Part shown: piece by piece, positions 11,147 to 22,300 of the stretch
How positions within the stretch are numbered: the stretch's first letter is position 1
Layout: every line of letters starts with the position of its first letter
Assembly (NCBI GenBank): GCA_033439255.1
Contig: CM065885.1
Location: 1,736,001 to 1,800,000 of the forward strand
From: Hericium rajendrae
Taxonomy: Eukaryota; Basidiomycota; Agaricomycetes; Russulales; Hericiaceae
Length of the DNA stretch: 64,000 bases
Direction of reading: 5' to 3'
The notes under the pieces: model-generated
What the model saw: only the letters and a program-made list of their open reading frames with translations
What the model was told of the DNA's origin: nothing
Database searches by the model: none
Translations under genes and position numbers: made by a program

Positions 11147-11958
11147 GTCGAAAACAGCACCGGGGTGCGATGGGCGGCCAAGGTAGAGAGGGTCGTGAAG
11201 AGGGAGGACTACCGTCCGCAAGTCGTCTGCAGTATAGTCCGAAGCAAATATGGCTTGTAGTCAGCATGAATGTGTCAGCGACAGAACTTCTGGGCGCTTA
11301 ACTTATAGCATCCTGGACTGGACCCACAGGCGTGCGCTTTCTTTTCCCCTTCTCCCAGCATCCCGATAAATTCATTAAGCTACTACCGCATCCAGTAATA
11401 ATGCCATCTAAAAGTTCTTAAAAACTACACGCATGATCCACACCGACAACGATGGGTCTACTATGCTGTACGAACCTTCTAAGTATATCGCTTCTGATAT
11501 CACATTCGTCCTGATCTCGCGTTCATAGCTGAGCAAATTTCGAGTTGCGTATGCAGAATGCCTGTCATCGCGCATGGTCCATGGCAATAATTAATCAGTT
11601 CGTCACGCTCGCATCAGTCTAACATACACTCAAAACGCGCGCTGTACAACGGATTTGATAGCTGACGTGCCTGCAATTCCAACTGTTTTCTAGTCCCATA
11701 TTCCCTCCCACGGCTTATTTGGAGTCGTAAACAGGCCAAGCTGCAGGTATATATCAAGGATTATACCCCCCAGTAGCAAATGACCAGTTGATTCAATTAG
11801 AATAAGACATTTATCATGAACAAATACGGAGCCGATGTTCTCATACACACGGCGGACGGATAGTCGAACCCAGATCTGCGCTCACTGCAATGGTACAAAA
11901 CGATCAGCTCTGTGTGTTTTCTGAGAAAAAATAATATGCAGACTAACTTGAACGATGA
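11147..11958. other. Spacer between SDA1 and the DUF5648 gene
   Basis: About 810 bp with no recognised gene. It holds the SDA1 promoter on one side and the 3' flank of the secreted-protein gene on the other. Confidence 0.4.
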
Positions 11959-12574
11959 TCAGTCCGTGAGGGGCAGCACATACATCGCGATCCCCTCGTC
12001 GACATATCCCTCGCTGCTAATTGCCGCATCTCGCTCCGAGCTACTCGTCGTGTAGAGATGATCCGTCGTGGTGGGATTATCCACAACATAGAGCGGCACA
12101 CTATCGCAGACCTGGGCCGTGAACGCGTACCAGTAGATGTCCAGGTCAACCCATCCTTCGGCTACGAGTGTGTTGACCTCATCTGAGGAGGTGGTGTAGA
12201 TGTAGTCTGCATCTGAGTTATGAACAGCATAGACGGGGGTGGTCAACGGCTGCAATGTCCCGAACACCAGAGCCGTGTCCCCTTGAGATTGGCCCTGCAC
12301 GCTTGTAATCCATGTTGCCATCTGGGAGGCGTTGATAGTATAATAGTGTGTCGTGTATGCATTGGATCTGAACCCTCTGAGGAGGGGGACAGCGTCACTG
12401 GGATCGGGACAAGGCGTAGACTGGCGAGCCTATCAGATGCGATCAGACTGGCTAAGATATGAAGATGCATGTGAAGCGAACCTTCAGGTCCTGGACATTG
12501 TTCTTGACAGCAGGCGATGCCAAAGACTGAAAGGTGTAAAGAATAAAAGCGAAGACAATTGGAAGGCCCTTCAT
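11959..12574 (-). CDS. Small secreted DUF5648 repeat protein, copy A
   Basis: Start ATG at 12574. Exons 12482-12574 and 11959-12429 with a 52-bp intron; 187 aa. The N-terminus MKGLPIVFAFILYTFQSLAS is a signal peptide, and a KNNVQDLK segment lies at the splice. The mature part has two DUF5648-type repeats: PVYAVHNSDADYIYTTSSDE with a following EGWVD, then PLYVVDNPTTTDHLYTTSS with EGYVDEGIAMYVLP. The Asp/His-plus-YTT pattern is typical of this repeat, found in secreted bacterial and fungal proteins and often linked to sugar-binding or wall-associated modules. Its function is unknown, and an extracellular lectin-like role is only a guess. It is nearly identical to copy C at 17379-17994. Confidence 0.82.
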
Positions 12575-12646
12575 GTTATAACGTGTATGAATCGGACTGA
12601 CGATGCTCTGGATATTACTCCTGCTTAGCATCGTCCTTTGAGCCGG

Positions 12647-12653
12647 CCTTATA
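12647..12653 (-). promoter_or_regulatory. Probable TATA box of DUF5648 copy A
   Basis: TATAAGG on the minus strand, 73 bp upstream of the ATG, inside the conserved context gggatataaggccggctc. The same TATAAGG occurs 75 bp upstream of copy C and 77 bp upstream of broken copy B, so the promoter spacing is kept across the family. Confidence 0.6.
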
Positions 12654-13064
12654 TCCCTGTGAAACACTGGTTTCGGAGAAAAGGCGGTTCTAGGACTCTC
12701 TTCTCATCATCTCTGAACAAGTGACAGATCCAAAACCACTCTTCTTGGCGGAAATAGGGAGGTGATTTTAGACGTAGCTGCACATGTGTGGGGAACATGC
12801 ATGAACCCACTGTTACGATTTATGTCTGTTCGGAATGCAGACGGAAAGTCCAGCTTCGACATTTGAGATTAGCGGCATTTCCGATTCGGATTAGACATGA
12901 ACATGAATAGAAGTTAGCACGCTACCTACATGGCGTCGGATTGCCATTTCTATGATCAGAAGCAACCTTATGAGTCCTGAGGCCTGAGCATGCACATTTA
13001 CGAGAACCGTCGTGGCGGGACTTTAAACCTGCCCGGGAAAGATAGAGATCCCTTGCGAATGTTG

Positions 13065-13550
13065 CTACATATCAGTCAACTCATTCCGTTCCGTGATATT
13101 CATCGTATAATTGTAATCCGTCAGAGTAGGATTGTCCACGATGTAGAACGGCATGTTATCGCAGATCTGCGACGTGAACGCGTACCAGTGTCCGTGGTGG
13201 ACCATGTAGATGGCCACGGTGGATGGCTGCTGCATCGCAAATATGCACAAGGCGTCATCTTTTGATCGGTCTTTCACCTCCGCGATTCACTATTCCATCT
13301 GTGAGGGGTCGGTGAAGTAGTATTGCGCCATTTTCGTGTTGGATCTGCCGGCGCGGAAGAGAGTCACGACGTCACTTGGGCCCCACACGGCGGAGACTGG
13401 CGAGTCTGCTGAACCCGATCAGAGCCGCTCATGTACGAAAGCTACAGGTGAACGAACCTTCACGTCTTAGAAATTGTCCTTCACGATGGCCAATGCGATG
13501 CACTGGCCCGCGTAAGCAACGAGAGCAATGATAGTCAAGAAGCCCTTCAT
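13065..13550 (-). pseudogene. Broken DUF5648 gene, copy B
   Basis: It starts with a normal signal peptide (ATG at 13550, MKGFLTIIALVAYAGQCIAL) and a TATA box at 13627-13633. A stop codon falls in the first exon just after VKDNF, and another follows where intact copies read QMATW. The first repeat has lost its middle, while the end still reads VDNPTLTDYNYT and stops at 13065. It is an old tandem relative of copy A, more diverged than the A/C pair. The promoter and signal sequence look better preserved than the body. Confidence 0.75.
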
Positions 13551-14735
13551 GTTACTGCTGTATCTGGAGATCCCAACTGGCAATAGTCTATACGTTGCGC
13601 ATGGATTCTATGATCCCCTTAACTGCCCTTATATCTTCGGAAAACCCGGTTTCGGAGAAACGTGAAATGAAAAATCCTGAAAAATCTGGGCTTAGTACGT
13701 GTACATCAGCGGAAAGCTAAGGTCCGATGACTTTTTCCTTGACGGTGACAAGGTGGCGAAGTTAGACGTCGCCGAGTATGCGAAGATTATGAGCAAGCCC
13801 AGCTGATTTGTTCGGAACGCAAGCGGAAAGGTCGATGGTGTGCAACGTCAACATCAGCAAAAGCGTGCTGAAGCGGTATTTCCTGGTGAGGAATGTCACG
13901 CGTGACCGAGCTTGCGGGACATCAGAAGGGCATAGAAGGTTTTAGCAGGGAGGAGCGCAGCCCACGGAAACCCGGTCGATCCTTGCCATACTCATACCAG
14001 CCTTGCGCGACCTTGGATTGGCCTTAGATCTCCATCGCAAGGACTTATGATGCGTTGGTGACCGTTTGTAAGTCTCAGAGTCTTTATCTCGCGCTGCCAA
14101 GTTGTCTAATTATCAACTTTGGCAGCTTAGATTCGGATGATATCCCACGTTTCTACGGTGCGCGCTGATTGTAGAGCACTTAGTGCACGACATATCGCGT
14201 TTGAGAAGCCCTGATGATGTTAGATTATATATTCGCAAAGTAAGTACATTAATTCACTGCTTCGCGCCTCTCTTCGTCGAACACAAAATGTAAGTATTTC
14301 ACCCTCGCTATCGCCTTCTCAGATCCCATGACCATTTCGTCTTTGACTTCGGAATTCTCGCACTCGCTTTCGCCGCCCTCCGAGTCGCCGTCATTATCGT
14401 TCTCGTCTCCCCTGCTCGGCACTTTGTGTGTGCTATGCCTGCATCATCCCCGGCAACTGTCGCCAGTGCTGTGTCGACGTCGCCCCGTCATCCTGGGGCT
14501 GAGGGCAACTTCTCAACTTTAACTTACGCCGCCTCACGCCGTCTCGGCCCACACAGCAATGATGTGTGAAATGGAGATATGACAGGTGCCTGGCGGATCT
14601 TTGCTACCACCGGATCATGGAGCTCGACCGCTCATACACGGGCAGGACTATGATCGTCGATTTCCGACGATCTTAGTGATATACGATTTGGGTTCTTCCG
14701 GATTAGCTGAATTGCGCATGCTGAGAGCGCAGCTG
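13551..14735. other. Gene-poor stretch upstream of broken copy B
   Basis: No intact gene recognised. It includes an imperfect hairpin at 14093-14126 (GCTGCCAAGTTG against CAACTTTGGCAGC, one extra T). An open stretch at about 14321-14570 follows a donor-like GTAAGT and a CTTCTCAG acceptor. It reads as a hydrophobic helix (ILALAFAALRVAVIIVLV) then a Ser/Pro tail, but has no convincing start codon and may be a relic exon. Confidence 0.35.
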
Positions 14736-15504
14736 CGACAATCGGGCCGATGGAATAGCTTCGACAATCCCGAAGGTCGTGTTTAAGCAATCCGATCAGA
14801 TTGCGCCAAATCACCAAGTCTGATTTTCGTTTGTAGACAATCTCGCTAATTTTGTAGTCAGATACCTTTGCGTAATGACGATTCTTAGCGGTTTCATCAG
14901 TGCAGACATGTTCGTCGTGGTCGGAGTCAACAGCCTTGGTCGAATGCGCAAGATACCAATATTGACTAGTATTCACTCACTCTTTGTATTTGCTACAGTA
15001 AGTGGTCATATGCAAGTAGAGTGGCGGCGAGGGAGATTGCAGACACATACGGCTTCGAGCATCACGATCGGGAACGCCTTGGGAATATGCGAAAGTGCAT
15101 GCAACCCCGGTGCACAGAGCACACCATAACACTTATGCAGAAAGCCATGCCGGCTGTCAGCGGCACACATCTCCGTGATTAAACACATCATCGAGCAGCA
15201 GCAGAGTAGCAAAAATGGCCGACAAAGTCTGGTATTAGTACTACAAGTACTTTTCCAGCCAGGTTAAAATCGATGCGTTTTATTTTAATTCAAAGTCACT
15301 ATGGACTAGTGGTAGTAGTAGATGCATTCCCTTACTTACGTCGGATTTTCGTAGTTCGATTCTTGCTGCTGCCTTTTTTTTCGTGCTCACCCACTCAAGC
15401 TACATACAGCGCCGAGAAGTGCGGCGCACAGCGTGCCTGGGCGCCTTGGATTGACGAGACTGGACAATCTGACTCGCAGTATCAGTCCATCGGCCCGATT
15501 GTCG
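14736..15504. repeat. 19-bp inverted-repeat pair bounding 769 bp
   Basis: CGACAATCGGGCCGATGGA occurs at 14736-14754, and its exact reverse complement at 15486-15504, in the orientation of terminal inverted repeats. No matching target duplication is visible outside the pair, and no transposase-like frame lies inside. It could be the ends of a small non-autonomous element or internal repeats of a larger one. Confidence 0.45.
15302..15382 (+). other. Pol III promoter-like unit (tRNA-derived relic)
   Basis: An A-box-like TGGACTAGTGG at 15303-15313 is followed about 40 bp later by a B-box-like AGTTCGATTCT at 15353-15363 and a run of nine T at 15374-15382. Boxes and terminator are in the right order for a tRNA or tRNA-derived SINE head. 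The acceptor and T stems do not pair, so it is not called a tRNA. It lies inside the 19-bp inverted-repeat pair. Confidence 0.3.
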
Positions 15505-17378
15505 ATTCCGGCCACTCTGATTGCGTGCTGACGTCCATCACAAAGATTTCTGGATTCGGCAGTTTGGCTTCTTGCCTGTGTACCCATGGGGAATCCCACT
15601 GGAATCCCGCGACCGTACTCGATAGGCGGGCAGGTGAGTGCCCGCCTTGGCCGAGAACCTTGACAAGTACAATATATTTTCGTAGGCCAGCAATATAAGA
15701 ATGAAGCTGTCTGTCGCAATGAAGCCAGCTGATCACCCGCACATCCGCAATTTCTCGAATTTCTCTCACTTCCAACTTCCACGACGATGACTGCCACCCG
15801 AGACATTCAGCTGGTCGGATTAAATTGCCCGCTGTTGCCAGATTGTGGACTGATTCATCGAGCTCCACCTGGCTGCGCCGGCTGATTTCGAACATCCGGG
15901 TTCCCGTCAAGCACGGTCTTTGCGCGGCATTGATGAGGCTCGTTCTGACAACACCAACAAGCTCGAGCTCTCGGATCTTATGTTCTGGGCTTGTATCGGG
16001 CTGCCTGTATCTTGATTGATTTCTCTCTCAAGTGGTGCTCTGTAAAAATGCTGGCATGTCTATTGACCCTATGTTTGATTGCGTCAGGTTTCAGGAGCAG
16101 TGCCCTGCGAAGCACATTTGTCACAATGGGTAAGTGACGTTCTCGGTTTGTCTAGGATATATTGTAGTAGCTATAGTAGATTTGCGTTGTATAGTGGTGG
16201 TGAAATATAATTTTTAGATCGCAACTCATTCGTGACAGAAAGCCATAAAATGTCATTGAATATTTTGTCATTATTCCCTAGTTATGCCGGTATACTAGTA
16301 TTATGTATCAACTGGAGGAGCACTATCTAATATAATAGAGTAGATTGTCGAGCATGGTCGATGCGATGAAGGCTTGGGCTACGAGTCAAGAGCGGTGAAT
16401 GCGGCCAAGCGACATAGGTTCGTTCTAAGGTACTACGGTGATCGGGAAGGTCAGCCGTACTTGCAAAGTTTGAGAAAGGTGACCTACCTTGTCGTAAATT
16501 CCGAGCCTTGGCAGATGAAACTGTTGTGCTCTAAGCCTGGGTGACAAATTCCGGAATGCTCACCGAGCGTCGACGACTGGCGCCTCTCTAAAGCCTTCTA
16601 AGGCTTTCCCATCTCAAACCCATTTTGCTGATGAAAGGAGTGGCGGCCCGAGTCGGTGATAGCATGTGGCTTGTGGACCTGCGCACTCACTGCAAAATGC
16701 CCGGTCAGACTTCTGAAAGAGAATATAACATAACTTTTTGAGTCCCTGAGCATGTGCATCCTGAGAAATGTCGTGACCCCGTACAGGCTTGCGACGGCCC
16801 GTCGCAAGCCTGTACACGATGCCACTTGCTCGAACAGTAGCACGGCCGCTTTTGGGTCATTTGAAGGATCCATTTCCCGGGACAGTCACGGAAAGACAAC
16901 ACTGGCATCATGTTCCGTTCGATAGGGCGGCGAGGGATCGCCCATAGACTTGTGCTTACCTGAGCTCTGCGCTTGATCTTGACAAACAGATAATACCAGC
17001 AATGAGCATCGTACGCGGTCAAAAATGATTCAAGACATCGAAAGAGAAAGAACGACATCGCTTTCAATATTCAGCGTCACGCAGGACTGTTCTCTGAGTG
17101 ATGTTTGGGAAACTAGACATCTTGAATCCAGAGCTGCACTTGACAGACCCATATGATGAGTGGTTGCTCATTGATGCGAGTCAAGAGAAAATTGTTATCA
17201 TGAGTTGTCGGGCAGCATCTTCGTACAAAAAGCAATGCAAAACAATGGAGATAGAAAAAAAATCTGCCAACGCCATAGTCCCCCAGAGTTTGCTGAAACC
17301 GAGTGTAAGAGCATCAGCACATACCCAGTGTAATTTGAGGCGAAGAATCTAAGGTGCTTACTTACCTCTACCGGACGA
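15505..17378. other. Gene-poor stretch with remnants
   Basis: No intact gene recognised. Around 16720-16780 there is a short match to the DUF5648 upstream region (ctgagcatgtgcat shared with 18397-18410), so part of this may be a much-diverged copy of the same duplicated unit. A perfect 35-bp palindrome sits at 16781-16815. The rest has short frames with no recognisable content. Confidence 0.35.
16781..16815. repeat. Perfect 35-bp palindrome
   Basis: The arm GTACAGGCTTGCGACGG is followed by a single C and then the exact reverse complement, ending in tgtac. There are 17 paired bases per arm with one central base. It would form a tight cruciform or, if transcribed, a very stable hairpin. No mismatch has accumulated although the surrounding DNA is degenerate. 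Confidence 0.9.
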
Positions 17379-17994
17379 CTACCCTGTAAATGGCAGCACG
17401 TACATCGCAATTCCTTCGTCAATATATCCCTGGCTGCTAATTGCCGCATCCCTCTCCGTGCTATTCGTCGTGTAGAGATGATCCGTCGTGGTGGGATTAT
17501 CCACAACATAGAGCGGAACGCTATTGCAGACCTGGGCCGTGAACGCATACCAGTAGATGCCAAGGTCAACCCATCCTTCAGCTACCAGTGTGTTGACCTC
17601 ATCTGAGGAGGTGGTGTAGACGTAGTCTGCATCTGAGTTATGAACGGCATAGACGAGCGAGGTCAACGGCTGCAGTGACCCGAACACCAGAGCGGTGTCC
17701 CCTTGAGATTGGCCCTGCACGCTTGTAATCCATGTTTCCATCTGGGAAGGATCGATGGTATAATAGTGTGTCGTGTATGCATTGGATCTGAATCCTCTGA
17801 GGAGGGGGACAGCGTCACTGGAATCGGGACAAGGCGTAGACTGGCGACCCTATCAAATGCAATCAGACTGGCTAAGATATTAAGATGCATGTGAAGCAAA
17901 CCTTCAGGTCCTGGACATTGTTCTTGATGGCAGGCGATGCCAAAGACTGAAAGATGTAAAGGATAAGAGTGAAGATAATTGGAAAGCCCTTCAT
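17379..17994 (-). CDS. Small secreted DUF5648 repeat protein, copy C
   Basis: Start ATG at 17994. Exons 17902-17994 and 17379-17849 with a 52-bp intron; 187 aa, the same structure as copy A. The signal peptide is MKGFPIIFTLILYIFQSLAS. Repeats are VYAVHNSDADYVYTTSSDE with EGWVD, and PLYVVDNPTTTDHLYTTNS with QGYIDEGIAMYVLP. It differs from copy A by about two dozen residues, many conservative, with the reading frame fully kept. This suggests the pair has been under selection since duplication. Secretion is inferred from the signal peptide; molecular function is unknown. Confidence 0.82.
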
Positions 17995-18068
17995 GTTGCA
18001 ATGCGTATGAATCGGACTGACGATGCTCTGGACGTTCCTCCTGCTTGGCATCGTCCTTTGAGAGCCGG

Positions 18069-18075
18069 CCTTATA
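18069..18075 (-). promoter_or_regulatory. Probable TATA box of DUF5648 copy C
   Basis: TATAAGG on the minus strand, 75 bp upstream of the ATG, in the same context as in copy A. Confidence 0.6.
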
Positions 18076-18499
18076 TCCCTGTGAAACACTTGTTTCGGAG
18101 CCAAGGTGGTTCTAGGACGACTCTCTTCTCATCATCTCTGAACAAGCGATGAATCCAAAGATACTCTCCTTGGCGGCAATAGGGAGGTGGTTTTAGGCGT
18201 AGGTCCACATATGTGGAGAATATGCGGAAACCCACTGTTATGATTTATGTCTGTTCGGAATGTAGACGGAAAGTCCAGCTTCGACAATTGAGATTAACGG
18301 CATCTCCGACTCGAGTTCGACATGAGCATGAATAGAAGTTAGCACGCTACCTACATGGCGTCGGATTGCCCTTTCTATGATCAGAAGCAACCAGAGTGCC
18401 TGAGCATGTGCATTTACGAGAACCGTCGTGGCGGGGCTTTGAACCTGCCCGGGAAAGATAGGGATCCCTTGCAAACGTTGCTACTATTGCGAACATTTG

Positions 18500-18760
18500 A
18501 GATTCCCTCCCCCGCCGTAGCAGACGCCGGCACGCTATCGCAGGTCTGCGGAATGAACGCGTACCAGAAGACGCTGTGGTCGACCCACCCCTCCGTGACG
18601 AGCGTGCTGATCTCGTCCGAAGACGCGGTGTGGATGTTGTCACGGTTCGTCTTGTCGTGGACCAAGTAGACGGCCGCGTGTGTTCGCGACACAGCAGCCA
18701 TCGAACACACGCGCAGCGTCGCCCTCGAACCGGCCGTTGATGTCGGTACAGTATAGAAGT
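18500..18760 (-). pseudogene. Broken DUF5648 gene, copy D
   Basis: A minus-strand frame reads AVYLVHDKTNRDNIHTASSD, then EISTLVTEGWVDHSVFWYAF and TCDSVP, which is the first DUF5648 repeat. The signal-peptide exon is missing, and the second repeat is replaced by the unrelated upstream segment of copy C. It occupies the position of copy B in the partner block, so it is the truncated second gene of the tandem unit. Confidence 0.65.
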
Positions 18761-18789
18761 ACTTAGTATAGACAAGTAGATGTGTTTTA

Positions 18790-19333
18790 TGCTGAGCTAG
18801 TAAGTTGTGCATGCTCCTGTCTTGTCAAGATGAGATAGACTCGGTCGGCGATAACTGTTGTGGTCCAGGAGAGCAGCCTTACGGGTATCACAGACTTGTT
18901 GTGTGATAATATGAAAAGATGAAGATTCAATTTAGCGCGCACTGATGTCATGCAGATCTGGGCGCTTAGGGACTCAAGTAGCTCGGCCGCGCTCTGCTTG
19001 CCTCGGAGTTAGCATTCTGAGAATCGCAAGACCGTAGCGGACAGTTCGCTCACCGTTTCGTAATCAAGAATTGTCTACCCATATCGCGGTAGAGGTGCAA
19101 TCATGAAGGTCCACCTTTGCTGATGGTGTTCGGTTCGTAGGTATCTGCGCCGACCACGCTCTCATACATCTCCGTGCAAATGCTCTTTCTCGGGCTCTAC
19201 TAGTACTGTCATCCCACCCTGTCGAAGTGATCTCAAGAGCTGATATTCTTCAAGGAATGCTTGTATACAACAGTTCTAAAATACATCCATGACAAGATAC
19301 CCAACACTTCTACAAATCAGCCCACGCAGCCTT
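18790..19333. other. Spacer, no gene seen
   Basis: AT-richer DNA between the DUF5648 cluster and the 3' end of DDB1. It marks the change from accessory to housekeeping sequence. Confidence 0.4.
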
Positions 19334-22300
19334 TTACTGCACGCTCTGCAGCATCTCCACGAGCTGCCTCACGTCATTCTCGCCCATCGCCAGCCGCTCC
19401 GCATCGCTCGCGCCCTCAAGGACGCGCTGCATCTCTCGTGAGCCCGGCTCGTACCGCAGCACATGCTGCAGCAGATCGCCGTCGAAAAACCCAACCGCCG
19501 CCGCCTCGCCGTCGATCTTATCGCGCGCATTGCGCGGGGCACGCCAGCTGTCCGCTCGTCAGCATCGAAAAGAAAGAGATGAAGGATAAATTCCGAACAG
19601 GGTGTGTGCCGCGCCTACGGCGTCCTTCACGACCCGCGCGACATTTTGCTCGAGCCTCGTCATCTGCAGCGCGAGCTCCTTGTCTTCCACCGCGAGCAGC
19701 GTGCAGATGCGCCCTGCGGATGTGCAGAACAGCATGCGTGGCTGCACGCGGTTGTCCTCAAGCGCGTCGGGGCCACGGAGGCTGCCTGCATTGGGAATGT
19801 CAGTCGCGTTAGACGCGCACAAGGACAGGCTGTAAGTACGCACCGGGTACGAACGCGTTGACGAGCTCGCCGAGATGCCAGTTCCCTGTCCGGTCGAGCC
19901 GGCCCTCATCCTCGTTGAATGCGAACAGGTTGCCATCAGTCTGTCCCCATGTGCGCATACGGATACATCAGTACGGCGCGGGAAACACAATACCAGAGCT
20001 TACGTTCGCGCCGACGACCGCGCCCTTGTCCCACGCCGCGAGCGCTACAGGCCAAAGCGAGCGGTAGTCCCGCGCCGCAGCCACAAGCCGCCCCTTCTCC
20101 TGCTTGGCACTCGCATCGAAGCGCAGCATGGACACGGACATAATTGCGTCGCCCGCAACGAGGTCGTTTCCTTGCGCGACAAGGTTCGTTATATAGTAGC
20201 CGTGCGCCCAGTCCGCGACCCTTGCCAGTGCATCATCCCGCAAGGCGTACACGATCACCTGGTCAGCATCCATCAGAAAGGAACATAAGTAAAGGCAGAA
20301 CGGACGTACCGAAGCGTTGATCGCAGCAGCGAAGTGCCCCGGCTCCGCCAGCGGCGCGAACGCATAGGTGTTCCCAGAGCAGTCGACCGAGGCCACCTCC
20401 TGCAAGATCAGGTCTTTCCCGGAGGGCGCGGTCGTAGACGTGAGTATCACGATCCGGCCCTCGATTGGCTCGCGCTCCTCCGCTTGTTGCGAGACAATCC
20501 CTAGATAGTACAGGGATCGACCCGTCGAGTCTGTTGCTGCATGAGCAGCCGAAATTTCTTCGCCTTGACGACATTTAAACTGTGCCAGTCCTGCGAAGAC
20601 ATGCATGATGTAGGAGTCAGAATAAAAGGGCTCAACATACTCACGGTCGAAAGTCGTATTGTCGAATAGAGAGAAAGAGCTCTCAGCAGAGCCGGCTTCA
20701 CCTATCCTAGACGGCTCCATGCGCACAGAAACCACACCGAATACCTTCATGTTTGCATCATGGATGATTCGCCGCGGATTATCCAAACCCAAGTGTATCT
20801 GCGGGACTGAGATCAGATGCAGAGACAGAAATGAGACCGACTCCACCCACCGCCCTCGTGTGAATCTTTTCCAGATCGTGCATAGTGCCGATGATTAGGC
20901 CCGCCGGCGACAAAAGCGCCAGACACGAGCCCCAAGACGAGGTCCGCAGCCGACACACCGCGTCTACATCCTACGCAAATGAACAATCAAACCGGCGTCT
21001 CGCACGCCACGCAGTCGAAGCCTCGCACCTTCAGCGACATCGACGAGTTCTGCAAGCGGCCGTTCTCCCAAAATACGACGCTCGCCCTGCTCCCTGACGC
21101 AACGACAGATGGCCGGCCCTCAACCTCGCAAGCGACCAACGACACCGGCGCCGACCCGACCGCCATCGTCCGCTTATCCCCCAGCGTGCCGTCCGCAAAC
21201 GCGTAGGCGACGAGCGTGCCGTCGCGAGTGCCGACGAGCAGGTGCTTCATCCCGGCGTCGAAACTGTGCAGCAGCACGGCGCAGGGCAGCGCTGGGAGCT
21301 CCACGCCGGCGCATGCCGGGGACAGGTAGGCGGCGCTATTGATGAGCGAGAGGACCTCGACGCGGTGCGTCCGCCAGAACGCAACGACGGCGTAGGGCGA
21401 GTACGGCTTGTTGTCGACCGGCTTACAGGAAACAGCGCAGATTTCCTCGTCAAAGTCCTTGTGCCTGGTTCACTACGTAAGTACAAGAGCGAAGAACTAC
21501 AGCAGGAGACGCACCCGACGACGTGGAATTTGCTCTCCTCCGTCAGGTTGAGCACGGCGACTCTCCCGCGCGTCAGCGCGAGCAGAACTTGGCTCGCGTT
21601 CACCGACGCGCATACGATCTCGCGGCCGGCCCAGTCCCCACCGAGATCGGCCGGCGTCCACTCGTTCACGAGCTGGTGCACGCGAAGCGTCACGTCGAAC
21701 TCGAGCACGACGACCTTCGTCGGCGTCACCTGCACGATCAGCGCCGAGTCCTCATACGTCGAGGCCGTTGACCCTGGCTTTTTCGTGCGGTGGGAGACGT
21801 TGCCCGTCGCGAGGGTCGGTTGCTTGCACATGAAGCTGGTGTCGGAGGCATTGACGCGTGTTATGGTGTCTGCGCCATCGAGACTGAAGAGAACAGTCTC
21901 GAACCCGTCCGATGCGACAATGTGGGAGTCATGCCTGCGAAATTGTCAGAGGCGTGTGGAGAATATAATCACGAACGTACGAATCCTTCCACCGCAGACG
22001 TAGCGGCCACAAGCTCGTAAACTGCGCAAAGTCACGCAGGACGGCATGTTCGCGCAGCTCAGCGCCGCTGTGAATGAGGCGCAGACTACCTGTGTTGTTC
22101 ATCCCAGAGCACGTCACGATGTAGGGCTGCATGTCCGCAGATCAGCAACATGCCACGGCACAAATCACGCAGTGCACGTACACGGCCACTGTCTTCCGTG
22201 TCCGCAACGGCTGCGTCGAGGATAGGTGCGATGTTCTTCCATGTGTCGAGCACCTCTATGTACTGCCCTTTCATCGCGATGATACAGCCTTCGCCCTCCT

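Larger units (their letters stand above)
11943..13130. repeat. Segmental duplication carrying a DUF5648 gene (partner 17363-18485)
   Basis: From the 3' end of copy A to about 13130 the sequence aligns nearly gap-free with 17363-18485. It shares the coding exons, the promoter with its TATA box, and far-upstream text such as acgctacctacatggcgtcg and gagaaccgtcgtggcggg. Identity is around 90% or higher, so this is one of the younger duplications here. At the far end both copies run into a second, broken DUF5648 gene (copies B and D), so the ancestral unit held two tandem genes. Confidence 0.85.
17363..18485. repeat. Segmental duplication carrying DUF5648 copy C (partner 11943-13130)
   Basis: Partner of the block at 11943-13130, in the same orientation, about 5.4 kb away. 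It includes the complete copy C gene, its promoter and the far-upstream segment. Confidence 0.85.

Noticed and set aside
15295-15373. A tRNA gene at the Pol III-like unit
   Set aside because: A-box, B-box and T-run fit, but acceptor and T stems do not pair and no clear anticodon arm forms, so it was kept only as a tRNA-derived relic.
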